The position numbers and the translations under genes were made by a program. Source: Ectocarpus siliculosus (Eukaryota > Sar > Phaeophyceae > Ectocarpales > Ectocarpaceae). From it: a stretch of 64,000 nucleotides of DNA. The stretch spans positions 8,586,405-8,650,404 of the forward strand of contig FN649727.1 of NCBI GenBank assembly GCA_000310025.1, in the 5' to 3' direction. The notes under the pieces are model-generated. The model was given only the letters and a program-made list of their open reading frames with translations, did not search any database and was not told the origin of the DNA. Shown here in pieces: positions 23,601 through 35,420 of the stretch. Numbering within the stretch: position 1 is the stretch's first letter; the number at the start of each line of letters is the position of its first letter.

Positions 23601-26600
23601 ATGAGTGACCACCCCAGCACCGCGCCCGCCGGGGAGAAGGTTGGTCTCGCCAAGAAGCTCGCGAACGCCGTGCTGTTGTCTACGGGGATAGGTCTGTGTT
23701 CGATTCTGGCACTCTATGTTGCCTTGATGCTGAACGACGTGCCAGAGTGGGGGGCGATGACTAGGGAGGTCATGATTGAGACAGAGATGAAAAACATCGA
23801 CAGGCTCGCCCTCGCCAAGGCTGAACACACAGGCGAGATTTACGCTCGGGTAAAGGAGAACCTCCTGCTGCTTCAAGCCGTGGGAGAACAGATCCTCCTG
23901 ACGGAGCCTGAGACGGTGGTGGTCGATGACTACGTCAAGAGCTTCTCAGGCCTTCAACAGCAAGCGGCGGACGACTGGAATCACAGCACTTGGTGAGGCC
24001 CGTAATCGAACCGCCTTTTCAACACGCTGTTTGAGTTTGAGCAAGGATTCTTGCTTGGCCCTATGCAAGAATTCAGCAATACTCATCGTATTGACCGATC
24101 GTGTACCATGGCAGCGTGTTCGAGGCAAGTCTAGTCATGTAGACTATTGTACTGCTGTCCAACTTTTTTTTTCGACGAAAAAACAGAAAAACAAGACAAC
24201 GCCTGGGGAACAAGATGAACACAACTTTGTACTTCCTTCTGTAGAGCCCTTTGCATATGCATTGTACTGTGTACAGAAATACTTCCTGTCCATACAGGGG
24301 AAATATCACCGTATGCTGCTCGGGGAGTCGTAGAAACGCAGGTGGTGTGTCCGCTGATAACGCTATGGATGCATTGCTAACATATCTCCGACTCTTACAG
24401 AGATGAATAGTACTGGTATAATAGTTGTGTTTTCGTTCAAAAAAAAACGCGACGAATTTGCACATAAATTTATAGTACCGACATTAGAAGGTACTGAGTA
24501 CTGAGTGGAGATACCGGGAACGGTTTTTTAATGTGAAGACAACGACAACAATAACAACATGCTACGGTCGTCACTCGTCTGGGATAAACTGAGTGTGGCA
24601 TTACCTCGAACGGGTACATAGTATTCAGTCGTTGCGCATGTTATTTTGTATTTTCTGGTATTTATGAGCAATGGACTCGTACAATAGCGTAGTGGATACA
24701 CGTACCTGGTGTTTCTACGATTGATTCCCCTATGGCAGCATTCACTACGGTGGTCCCGATATATGAGGCATGTGGGGGCAAAGAGCAAAATGTACCACTA
24801 TTCAGGGCAGTGCCACTTTTCGATATATCGGGTTCTGTACATTTTGAGATTGTGACAAGAGATTTTGATGCCACTATCCATATCGGGCATTTCACTGTTC
24901 AGGGTGCCACTATATCGGGACCACTACAATGCACTACCCCCCTCCCCTTGTGTGTAACAGACTCAGCACGATTATGCACACATGCTTGTATAAAGAAGGA
25001 GTCAAGGTGTCCTCTAAACGTTCCTGGGATCTGGATCAGCACTTACATCTCACTGTGGGTAACTACACACCGTGACCGCGAGAAAACGACACCCACAGTC
25101 AATCATTAGTTTGATGCTTTTGTTGTTTTGTTGGTTGTGGCTTCTAAAAGTGCCGCGGAAGCCTCCTTTGATCTGTGGATCTATTCTTGAAAACTCGTTC
25201 TGGATGCGTGTCTTGAAGGAGAAGATATCGACAGCAGTAGACTACGTTGTAGTAGATCGACAACATAGACTATGCTATTTCAGAGGACCTCTCGCTACTA
25301 CATGCCTCCTGGGAAGCACATGTTCGCAATATGATTGAAAACAAGGCCTCATATGTTGCTACAGGGTACGATAGTGTACTTGTAGGGTCTGTCTGTGCTC
25401 AAACAACTGATTGACCATATCGCTGGTCAGCTCAACACTGCATACGACCCAAGACTACACACCCCGGCGTGTCTTTGGCTTCTAATAAGACAATGATCAC
25501 CGGGTGATTATTTTTGGTAGCGTGGGGTGTGTGGAATCTCATGTTGCCCTATTGTTCCGGGCTCTTGTTGACCAGAGGTAAAAGTGCTCCACCGGGGGTG
25601 GGTAATATCACCGAGGGTTTCTCTGTGGATGTGATGTCGGTGTCGTGTACGTTAGGTACGTACAGACAGCGGGAGCCCACGACTACCGTTTGTTGATGCG
25701 GGTTACGCTTTTCGACACGTCGTGACCCCGTAAACAACGATACTTGAGCGTCGGTCGGGATCACACAACATTTCTCTCCATCGCAAAGGTTAAGGTTCCA
25801 GTGAAGCTAAGTTCGCTAATGCGCCGCTGCAGCTGGCCATCGAACAGTTGCCGCGTATTCTTAGCCTGCGTAGAGTACTCCTCCGTGCGATTGATCAACC
25901 TCCCGGTGAACGCCCCCATATCTCGCGCTCTCGTCTGGTACTTTCGTCGGAACTATGAAACATCCTATAGGTTCATCACCGGCTTCAATTCCAGCACAGA
26001 CTTGCCGGCCGCCGGCAGCTCGCTTGATGGCCTCCTCAATCGAACCGCTCTGATGGACGTTCCTTTTCGAGGGATGCAAAGGCAGCAGAAGCTGGCATAT
26101 CTGGCCGCCTTGGACAACCCTTCACTGCCGGACGACCCAGATGAATCCGCCAACTTCCAAGCCTATCCTGCTTTCGACATGTTGGAAGCAGGGTTACCTA
26201 CGTATAATAACCAGGTCTATTTATGGGAATGGTGGTTCATGTTGTGCTTTCGTATTGAAGGAAACGGAGAAGGGTCAATTCTTCGCGAAGGTCGAAAATG
26301 TGTGCTGAACGTTTGGCAGAAGGTTCCTCCTGACGAAATGATGACCGCGTCCCCCAAAGAAAATGCTGCTCTTGGTAGGGCGACTTTTAAAGCAAACACC
26401 ACAAATCACTTCGAGTCGAGGTCAAGTTTTCTTTTTGGCCACCAGCTTGAAATACAGATGCAGCCGCAAGCGTTCAACTAGCTCGCTGCTCATGATGTAA
26501 GACCCGTCGTGTGCGGCGACGCAAGTGTTCCCCTTTGACGAAAGCCGGGGCCTACCAAGGACCAGTTCATTTTACAGCCTACTGATGAAGTCATGTCAAA

Positions 26601-29600
26601 CCCTTCACGCTTCGTGTCCCAACAACTGCCCCTCGTTCATCCCTTCCTTGCTTTTTGTTTGCAGGAAGACTGCGATGATCGATTCGACACCGGGGACGCT
26701 GACTTTTTGCCAGCCACGTTCGATCCCCGATGTAGGGTGTGGTTCCAAGATGCGCGAGAGTCCAACGGTCCTATCTTCACTGACCCCTACCAGGTGCGCT
26801 TTGAGATTTCCATCAACCAACTCACTCTAGGCATGAACGTTGCATCTAAGGTAGTCGAGTCTCACTGGGAGAGGAAAAGAGATACTTGGCTGTCACACAT
26901 GATGAAACTGTAATGCGAGAAGCACACGCGAACGGTTTCGGGCGTCGTGGAAGGAAAAAAGGATATCATATTGCACCCCGCCATGGTTACGTGGCTTATC
27001 CTTGACGATCTTTTACCTGTTGGGCACACAAAGTAAGTCCAGCAGGATTGTGTGGTGCCCACATAACTAGCACAGACACCACTGCATGCTTCTCTCTCTG
27101 TTCATACCCAGGACTGGGAGACGGGGCTGCTCACCGTGACACCTGCCGCTCCCGTGTACGATGCTAACGGCACCACCCTGCTGGGTGTCGTCGGCATCGA
27201 CATGAATTTCTCAGTCATCCGGGAATCCGTCCTCAGCTTGCGAATCGTCGAAGAAGATGGGTACGCCTACATCCTCACTCCGACGGGTGACGGGGTTGTC
27301 GTTCACCCCGATCTGGAGCTGGACGACGTCCAGAACATTCTTGAACTCGAGGATGGTGTTGATGAGGACGAATTCAGCGCCCTGGTAACTCGTATGACGG
27401 AAAATTGTGATGGCACAGCGAGCTACCAGAAGAACGGCGGGACGTGGCTCCTTTCTTGGGAGCATGAGACAATCAGCGGTTCGGGCACTGGCAACAGCAG
27501 TTCCGACGGTGGAGTGTTGTCGGTGTGCTCGACTGGCGGCTTTATTATTGTCGTCACGGTCAGCGAGGCTGCTCTTTTGGGGGTGAGAGAGATGGGTGGA
27601 TGCGCGATTGAATTTTCGCTAAGAACAATATGGGGTACGGTGGGTTGGTGCCTGTGTTTCCTTTGCCGAACAGGAGCATATTGCCATGAAAACGAGGGGG
27701 TGCTAAGAGCGACTCGTTTTCTGGAAGGGTGCGGCGGCGACTAACCCCGCGTACATGGGATGATGAACCATTGTAGCCCCGAGAGATAAAAAAGTAGAAC
27801 TTACGTACCTCGTTTCCCGAGTACTATCTACATGATGCCGCGAGTTCGAAACGCAAATTGAGCGACAGGGCTGTCGTCTTCGATTAAACGTCATCACATT
27901 GCTTTCGGAACAGAAACTGGCTCTAGTATAATTCCTTCTTGATTTCTTGCTGCCGTGTGGTTGTTGTTCCCACAGGTGTTTTCTGAGACAGAGTCAGACA
28001 TCCGACAAATGGTCATGGTGGCAAGCATCATCATGGCCATAGTCATGGGTGCAATCGCCTGTATTACGATAAGGCTGGCTCGTTCTCTCTCCAAGGGTCT
28101 CACCAATCCTGTAAACCAGCTTGTGGACATCGTGAGACAACTCAACAACCTGGACTTTTCCCGGGAGGTGCGCTGGGATGGCCTTGCTACTAGCGAGCAC
28201 ATTTTACACTTCCAGCTCGAAGCGTTCAAACAGTTGCCAATATCACCATGATGCTGTTGTTGTTTGTCAGCCCTAACCCTCTCTCTAGCACAACCTCCTC
28301 ATCATAATCATACAGCAAGTAATCGAATTTCCTTAGTCCCAACCTACCCCAATCCTACAAAGGGGTATACAACAACCCCCAACAAGTCCCACCCCTCGCT
28401 CAAAAACGAAGCAAGATGTCAATCCCAGAGATGCAATCGGCAGCGTAGGCCAAGGCATATAAAAGGCGCAACGGCCGAAGTCGATCCATCACTGCGACTC
28501 GGAAGCTGAGTTATTTATTTATTGGTATATACTAGTAGGTCCAGCTCATTGTGAGGAGGGCATGTCGGCATATTTGTTTTGTGCATATTTTGACACGGAA
28601 AGGTCTTCTCACATCAAGGACGTGAGGTTCGCCTGATTGGCGGCAAAAACGGACCATGAACGCTCTCTGATGTCGTTCGGGCGCTCGGACGCACTTTTCG
28701 TTTTCGTTTCCAATGCTATTCTTGCCGTATGATTGAAGAACCATGATGAACAACAGGCCCTGCGTATCAAGGATTCCGCAAGGGTTCCGCCAGAGACCGC
28801 GAAAGAAAACCGCATGCACTTTGTCATCATCGCACAGCATTAGCATGCACATTTGTCCTGAATATATGAGCTTCAGCCCTTCGTGTTCCCGCGTACAAAC
28901 CACAAACATGTGGTTGGATTCGGTTGCATAGGATGCCGGACGGTGGATGTTTAACGAAAGCAGCTGCCCAGAGGTAGAAGAGCTAATGGACGCCTTCAAA
29001 ACTATGACAACCGTGGTCAAGTTTGCGAACGAGCCCCTCGAGAGCGGGGACGTTGATGCGGCGCAACAGAACAACATGGGAGCGCTCACCTTGTTCAAGA
29101 AACTCAAGAATGCGCGCGGGGTGAGCTGAGATTTTTCTGCAAAGAAGTTACTTTTGTGGGTCTCTTGAAAGGAAGGAAGACCGGGCACAAGATGTTGGGA
29201 GACAACCTCAGAATGTTTCTCGGGGTTGCAACCGAGCGCTTGCTATTTGAGCACTCCTCCCGTGTCTGGAGGAGCAGATAAAACATGGGAGATCCTCGTA
29301 ATACCTTCGCTCAAACATTGTGCGCGGCACTCCCTCGGAAGGAGCACAGCTAGGCCTCGAAGTATTGAAACAGTCCGTACAGGTATCATTTTTTTCGATT
29401 GCGACATCGAGTGGTTCTGTCGCCGGCCGACCTTCTCGACCCTCGCGAACGGTTTCGGTTTCTTGGGACTGGCTGACGAACAAAGTCCACTGCCAACCTC
29501 TTTGCACACGCTTTCAGCTACGACCGTGCTGTTTCCATTACTACAGGTGGCGATAGTGAACAACAACATGGGAAACGTCTACACGTTGCAGGCAAAAGTC

Positions 29601-32281
29601 CTTTCGGAAAAGGCTGGCACGCAGCGGGAAAACAAACACCCTGCTGCCGCCGATAAAACGATGCGGCAGGCCGACGAGAAATTCCAAGATGCTGTCATCA
29701 GCTTTCGGCTGGCAATCGAAGACGCCGAAATGCTCATTTCGTGGACACACCAAAATAAACCTCGTCTGGCAGATGTTCAGAATTCGGCCCCTCTGCGTCT
29801 TGCCACAACCGCCCTAGCGGGAGAAAATCAAGAGAAAATCGAGCAAGAGCACAAAGCCGGCGAGGTTTCTCGAGTAGAATCTCTCGACATTGAGGCCCAG
29901 GACGATTCAAAACACAGCTACACGGATGACGAAAACGACGACGACGACGACGACAGCGACGCCGCAGAGGGGCCTGAGTCTGTCTCAGCACTCAAGCTTC
30001 AGCTGGCGAACCGCAAGTTTAACCTTGCTCTTTGCCTGGCGGCCAAGGCGACCGGTGACGGCGACCGCCTTCGCGGGGACAACGAAGAAGCAACCCGGGA
30101 GAGCGAGGAGGCTCGCAGGCTAATGCGTGAGTGCGAGGACCTCGCGGCCGAGCGAGACGACGCAATCGGCACCGAGCGTCAAGTGGAGTACCTGCTCGCG
30201 CTCGCCGCGCTTGAACTCTCTCTGCTGGACCGCAAACACGAAGCCATCCAGGCGCTAGAGAGAGCAGAAACGATCATCGACGCTGCGTGCAGTCAACCAT
30301 CCCCTGTTATAGGCACGCTTGCCGCCGCAGCTGCAACTGAGGCTCGTGCTGCTCCACCGGCGGTGTTGAAGTGCCGACTGCTGACCGCGCGAGGGGAAGA
30401 GCGTCTCGCCGCCGGAGACGCCGAGGCCGCCGTCCGGTTCTGGACTGAGGCGGTCGTCGGTGGTGACGTTATGGACCCAGCTGCTGTTCGACAGTCATTG
30501 GTCGGCCTTCAGGCGCACTTGTGCAGCGTAGATAGCGGTCAAGAGCTCAGTCCATACACGGAAGCTCTGGCACGTGGTTTGGGTCTGGCGAGCGAAGAGG
30601 AGGGAGACGCTAAAGGGGTGGTCGTTTCAAACGCGGAGCTGACGGGGGCAATCCAAGCAGAGGTGAAAAGGATGGGCGGGGCGGCGTTTCAGGTGTCGAG
30701 GAGCCCTGCTGTCAAGGTGGACTTGTGCTTCGTCATGGACTGCACGGGATCGGTGAGCGGGAAAGAAGTAGTACAGTATGGCGCACGGCGCCAAGCAGGT
30801 CCAGCCACGAGGAGGTTTGCTGTGTCTTTCGACCGTCGCCAAAAAACGAAGTAAAATATAGGCGGCGGTCAGGGATTTCTTTGGAAAATCTACATCCGCG
30901 CGGCTATCCACTCTCACTTGTAGTAATGCTGTCGCTGCCCCCCGGTCACACGGCATATCTCTCTGACGCCATGTTCCTCACATTTACAACCGCACGTGCG
31001 CCGCGCAGATGGGTAGCTGGATCAACCAAGCAAAGAAGAAGCTTTTCGCCATCATCGAGCAGACGAAGAAGGACATTGCGAACCTCGAACTGCGTGTTGC
31101 GTTTGTCGGGTACGTTCCACCGGTTCCTCAAACGCACCGTAGTCGTTGTGGTGTATGATATTGTTTTGTCGTCCGCACCGACTCGCGCTGTCGTTGGTGG
31201 GAAGCTTAAGAATGCGAAAAAAATGCTTGTGACAGCTAGTTAGGTTGAGGAATGCAGACTAACCTCCAGCGCGTTCGTTTCCGCGGAGCCAGGTACCGGG
31301 ACTTTGAGGGCCACGACAATCAATACGAGGGGCCCTACGATTTTCACTCCGAGGAGCAACTTCCCCAGCTAGAAGCCAAGCTCAAGAAGATCAGCGCCGG
31401 CGGAGGTACGTAGCGCTTGCTGAGTAGATAGACGGAATGCCGATGGCTTTGTTGGAGGGACAGACGGCTAAAGAGGTTTGACATTCTCTGTAGCTCACGG
31501 AAGGAATAAATGGACCCTACCTCCGTGCATCGATCATACTGCCGTGTCATCCGCATCTCGCATCCACTTATCGTTACGCTTGGATTATTGTGGCAAGTTC
31601 ACCGTACATGACCCTCGGGGATTTCTGCTGAGGCAAATATTCGAAAACCTGCGCACACAAGCGAATGCGCATATTAGTGCGATTGGTTCCATGTTCTGCG
31701 TGCTTTGCTCAGCATCTTGTCTGTGAAAAGCCTTCCCGCGCGAACGCAGAAAGCGACCAAATTAATGTTGCTTGACCGCCGGTTCCCTCCCTGGGGTCGT
31801 CGTGCATGCATTCGTGGCGAACGGTGCAGGATGTGGATATGTCGCTGACGTCGCCGGCGGATTGAAGCACGCGACCACACTGTCGTGGAGCAGTCCGGTG
31901 CGTCTGTGCATCCTTTTCGCCGACGCCCCCTGCCACGGGAAAATGTATCACGACGTCCCCGATCAATACCCGAAGGGCTGCCCGAAGGGCGTGGACCCAT
32001 CGAACATGATCTACCAGCTACATAAGCTCGGCGTGGACTTTTATTTTATCCGGATTGCTCAAGTCACCGACAAAATGGTCGACATCTTCCAGAGCAGCGT
32101 TCGGCAGATGGCGGTGAAGCATGAACGAAAGAGCAGCCCAAGCCCCAACTCCAGCAACACCAACCGCCCGAAGTTCGTGGTGCACAACCTCGGGAGCGAC
32201 GACAACAGCTTCGTGGACACGGTCGTCGAAAGCGTCGTTGGCAGCACCGGTATCAACCTTCGCATGGAGAAATACTCGTGA
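23601..32281 (+). CDS. Receptor-like protein: TM, double Cache, TM, HAMP, TPR, von Willebrand A
   Basis: Ten exons join without a phase break: 23601-23992, 25833-26214, 26665-26793, 27112-27582, 27976-28167, 28974-29120, 29547-30752, 31009-31109, 31293-31405, 31830-32281 (TGA), about 1194 residues. TM1 is at residues 20-45. A dCache-type ectodomain at about 48-465 carries the family landmarks FDPRCRVWFQDA, NGPIFTDPYQ and PVYDANGTTLLGVVGIDM. TM2 is near 470-492 (MVMVASIIMAIVMGAIACIT). A HAMP linker follows (SLSKGLTNPVNQLVDIV to REVEELMDAFKTM). The cytoplasmic part has TPR-like helices (ARGVAIVNNNMGNVYTLQAK), an acidic Asp run, more helices, then a vWA domain from about 960 with a MIDAS-like DCTGSMGSW and FVGYRDFEG. 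Cache binds small ligands in prokaryotic chemoreceptors and HAMP relays the signal; no kinase, cyclase or methyl-accepting domain is present. The start ATG fits TM1 but a 5' exon is possible. Confidence 0.9.
24750..24924. mobile_element. Small MITE-like element in receptor intron 1
   Basis: A 175-bp segment bounded by a perfect 14-bp inverted repeat, GTGGTCCCGATATA and its complement. Internal sub-repeats (GATATATCGGG, TGCCACT) echo the ends. It has no coding capacity. It lies in the 1.84-kb first intron of the Cache receptor. A target-site duplication is not clear (ACTAC occurs on both sides at unequal distance). Confidence 0.6.
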
Positions 32282-33249
32282 AAAGCCGACGTATGTTTTA
32301 CAGTGCATTCTCTCGCGTCCACGTAAAAAAATCTCTCTTCGTTGAATTTTACTGTACATAGTTGACGAACAGTGAGGTAGCTGTATGAAAAATGAATGGT
32401 AGTCGAGTGGATAGGCATTTTCGCGGCAAAATATGCCTGGTATAAGCAACGACTCAACGCGACGTTTCAGTTTCCCTCATTAGATTCCTTGGATTTAGAG
32501 GTGATCGATGTGAAAATCCACCTACTGGGTTGAACAGGTTGGCCGCACTGCATTTGAAAGCAATACCAAAGCATGACGTGTGCAACCACATGTTTGTATG
32601 CATAACCTTTAGACCCCAATCCAAAAGCCTCCTTGGGAATAGTGGGAGCACTCGTCGTTCACGATTCAAATTTGGTGGGCACCATGTACATATTCGTATT
32701 TGTTGTGCTGGGTTTACATCGTTCCCCCTCGGAAACCCATCACGTGTGTTCGGCTGACAGAGTCGGGCGCGGTAGGTCACCGGGAGAAGTGTTTTACCGG
32801 CGGTAAGGGGTAGGCGTTCGAGGGCGTGTAGTCTGGTAAAAGAACATCGTTTGCAATCGTTTTTGTCGGAGCAACTATTGATGTAAGAAATGGGTCCATG
32901 TAGTGAACATTAGGAGGCAAAGAGCGCACAGTAGGGCATGGGAAGAAAACCGGAAAATGGAAAACATATAGTGCGGGCGCTGCGACTTTTTTTCGCGTGA
33001 GCAACTCCTGAGGACCAAATACAAACAGGACAATACCCACCAGAAGCTGTGACGGTGCCGTTCCAGCCCTTTCGAACACGCGAACCACGTGTACATGGAA
33101 CAAAAAAGTTGGCGAGAAACTAGTAGACTGGCTGGAATATAATACGATAGTTGCGCAGCCTAAACGGCAGGAATTATGGACAGAGGAAACGTCGTGGGCG
33201 TAAGTAGCACAACCCCGCCGGGGGCTATGACGTATCTCCTCTTTACTTC
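32282..33249. other. Intergenic, nothing recognised
   Basis: 3' flank of the receptor gene, AT-richer than the exons. Short open frames on both strands show no domain or splice-consistent extension. Confidence 0.6.
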
Positions 33250-34310
33250 ATTTTTTAGTTGATCTCTGGCGTGAGCACGCCATCTGCTCTGACACGGCCA
33301 TCCTGGTGTCGTAACTCGGCGGTCTGGGCGTGCCATTGTCCTACCACTCCGATCACCAGTGGTGCCTGAGGTGGTGTGGGTGGCGACCCCTCGTCGGCTG
33401 CTTCTCCGGCACCCGCACCAGGAAAGTCTCTGTGTTTTTTCTCCGATGCCGTCAGACCAAAGACTCCAAACACTTCCACGACGATGATGGTCATCATCCT
33501 CTTCAGCCCTCTCGATTATCTCGATACGGAGCCAGCAGCGTCGTTCGTTGTGTAGAAACATTTAGCATTCCCCAACCTCCCGCCGTACTTGTTCCAGCGG
33601 TGTCGCTGCCTTCGCCCCAGGCTCCTCCTCGACGTAATAAACCAGATGCTTGAGTATGCGGTGGATCGCACAACAAGAGAACGATCTCGATCGCCGCGGC
33701 TAAGGTTGCGCAGTGGCGGAGACGGGACACATCAACCTTGTCGCCGTCCCTGTGTGGCTCGAACCAGTCCGAGAGCTCCCCGTCATCCGTGCGTACCCGG
33801 GCTTACATGCCGTCGTGAATTGGTGGGTAACCAAGAACTAACTGCTGTGATCTCTTATATTTTCTCCGGGACCCCAGCTAGATCCAGAGTGTGCTTTCGC
33901 CACAGCAGCTCTCGATCGACCGAGTCGAGTGTGCTTTCGCCACAGCAGCTCTCGATCGACCGAGTCGAGGGCCTGGAAATCGGCGGAGAGCATGTACAGC
34001 GGTATTCCACGCCACCGCCCCATCCCCTGGAGGTTGGCGCACTACTAACTGTATGTCGACGGTGGATCGATCAGGCCGGAAGCCGTACTGCTCATCCGGG
34101 AAGATGTCGTGCTTTGCAGTAGTCTCTGAGACAACTAGCGACGATGTTCAGGCGCATTTATTTCGCCTGCGTGCGAGAAGAGACAGGTGATCCCCGGTCG
34201 TTGTTACCGTTGGATCGGTCTGGCTTCTTGTAGAGCACCTTGATGGTGGCGACTTTCCATGTCATGGTCCTTCCCCCTCCGTTTCAAACAGGTGGACAAG
34301 GATGGCGTGA
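33250..34310 (-). pseudogene. Degenerate non-LTR (LINE-type) reverse transcriptase fragment
   Basis: Read on the minus strand from right to left, fragments in different frames follow the order of a LINE reverse transcriptase: MTWKVATIKVLYKKPDRSNG (the usual W-x-A-x-I-x-x-L-x-KK block), EQYGFRPDRSTVD, GIPLYMLSADFQ with DSVDRELLW (palm motif region), then VEVFGVFGLTASEKK and AQTAELRHQDGRVRADG near the thumb. Frames shift between every block, the YADD catalytic box is not visible, and no ends or tail are seen. It is an old, inactive insertion. Confidence 0.8.
33887..33966. repeat. 40-bp perfect tandem duplication inside the dead reverse transcriptase
   Basis: The 40-bp unit starting GAGTGTGCTTTCGCCACAGC is present twice head to tail. 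It lies in the DSVDREL coding block, so it arose after the element lost selection or helped inactivate it. Confidence 0.9.
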
Positions 34311-35420
34311 AACATTCGACAACGATGCTCACCGTCTGCGCTGTCGATGTTGGAGCTTTCTTTACAGGTGTATAGGGCGTGATGCCAGGCACCAGTCGTG
34401 GATCCCCCGTGCGTGCTGCCATCATTCTAGTCTCCTCCGGTGTTGGTGTCGACCCTAGGTGCACCAAACCTCTGGTGGCTGGTGCCGTCCGTCGTTGCTT
34501 TACGTCCTCCACATGAAGGATGGTTCAACGTGGGGTCTTTCTCTTGAGAGCCAGGCGGCACCGCTCTCCCACCGTTGGAGTATTAATTATGTCCCTTTTG
34601 TTCCTATCCGCAGGACAAACAACATGATGATCGAACTGCTGCCCCCACGCCTGCTTCCCATCAAGGCCTATCGATCTCTTGACATGATTGTACAGTCCTC
34701 TCATGTCGCGCCCCTGTAGTTTGTAGATATACTGCTGTATACAGCAGTAATAATACAGTAGATCGCTTCCACAGTCTTCACATCAAGAACGGCGCCTTCC
34801 AACAACGTCATGTGCGCCGACTTGCCCCGCGTGCAGCGCCAAAGCACTTCGTCTGCGGAAAATTGTGCGCCAGCGCAACGCCGGAACAACTGTTTTCAAC
34901 CCTGTTATGACGACCAACTCGTTCTTTCTGGCACGATGCGATGCTACGATGCCGACGTGATGTCAAAAGCCGAAAGCAGGGGGTCGGATCTGCGGAGTGC
35001 GGCGGAATTGGGCGAACGGCAAGGGGCTCCGCATGCATCGAACACGCCCCCCCCCCGCCCTATCAGCTATCGAGTAAGAACGTGAGCAGACAGACAGACA
35101 CCCCACACCAGTGACAGACAGTGACAGACACAGCAGTGACAGCCGGCACGCAGAGCGCAGAGACAAGAGAGGATTTGGTGAGGAATTTCCTCTTCTAGAG
35201 CTGAGGGTGTGTGTGCGTGCGTGCGTGCTCACAGGAACAGAAAACTCCGCCATTTGCCCCGCAGACTGCGCCTCACGTGACACACCAGCGCCGAGGCGGC
35301 GGAAATACACCAGAACCTCTCTCTCCGCTTCTGGGGGGCATGCCAGTAGGGGACCAGCAGAGCAGGACAGTCCTCGCAACACCATACTTCAAAGGAGACA
35401 AGCGCGTCCTCTTTGCGTAG
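34311..35420. other. Intergenic or unresolved 5' part of the next gene
   Basis: An acceptor-like CTATCCGCAG at about 34604-34613 is followed by an open frame (RTNNMMIELLPPRLL), but no donor or continuation fits. A 20-bp perfect palindrome lies at 34730. Upstream exons of the gene at 35421 may be here; I could not place them. Confidence 0.45.
34730..34749. repeat. 20-bp perfect palindrome
   Basis: TACTGCTGTATACAGCAGTA is its own reverse complement. Half-site words of the type GTACTGCTGTAC recur elsewhere in the window. Confidence 0.9.
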
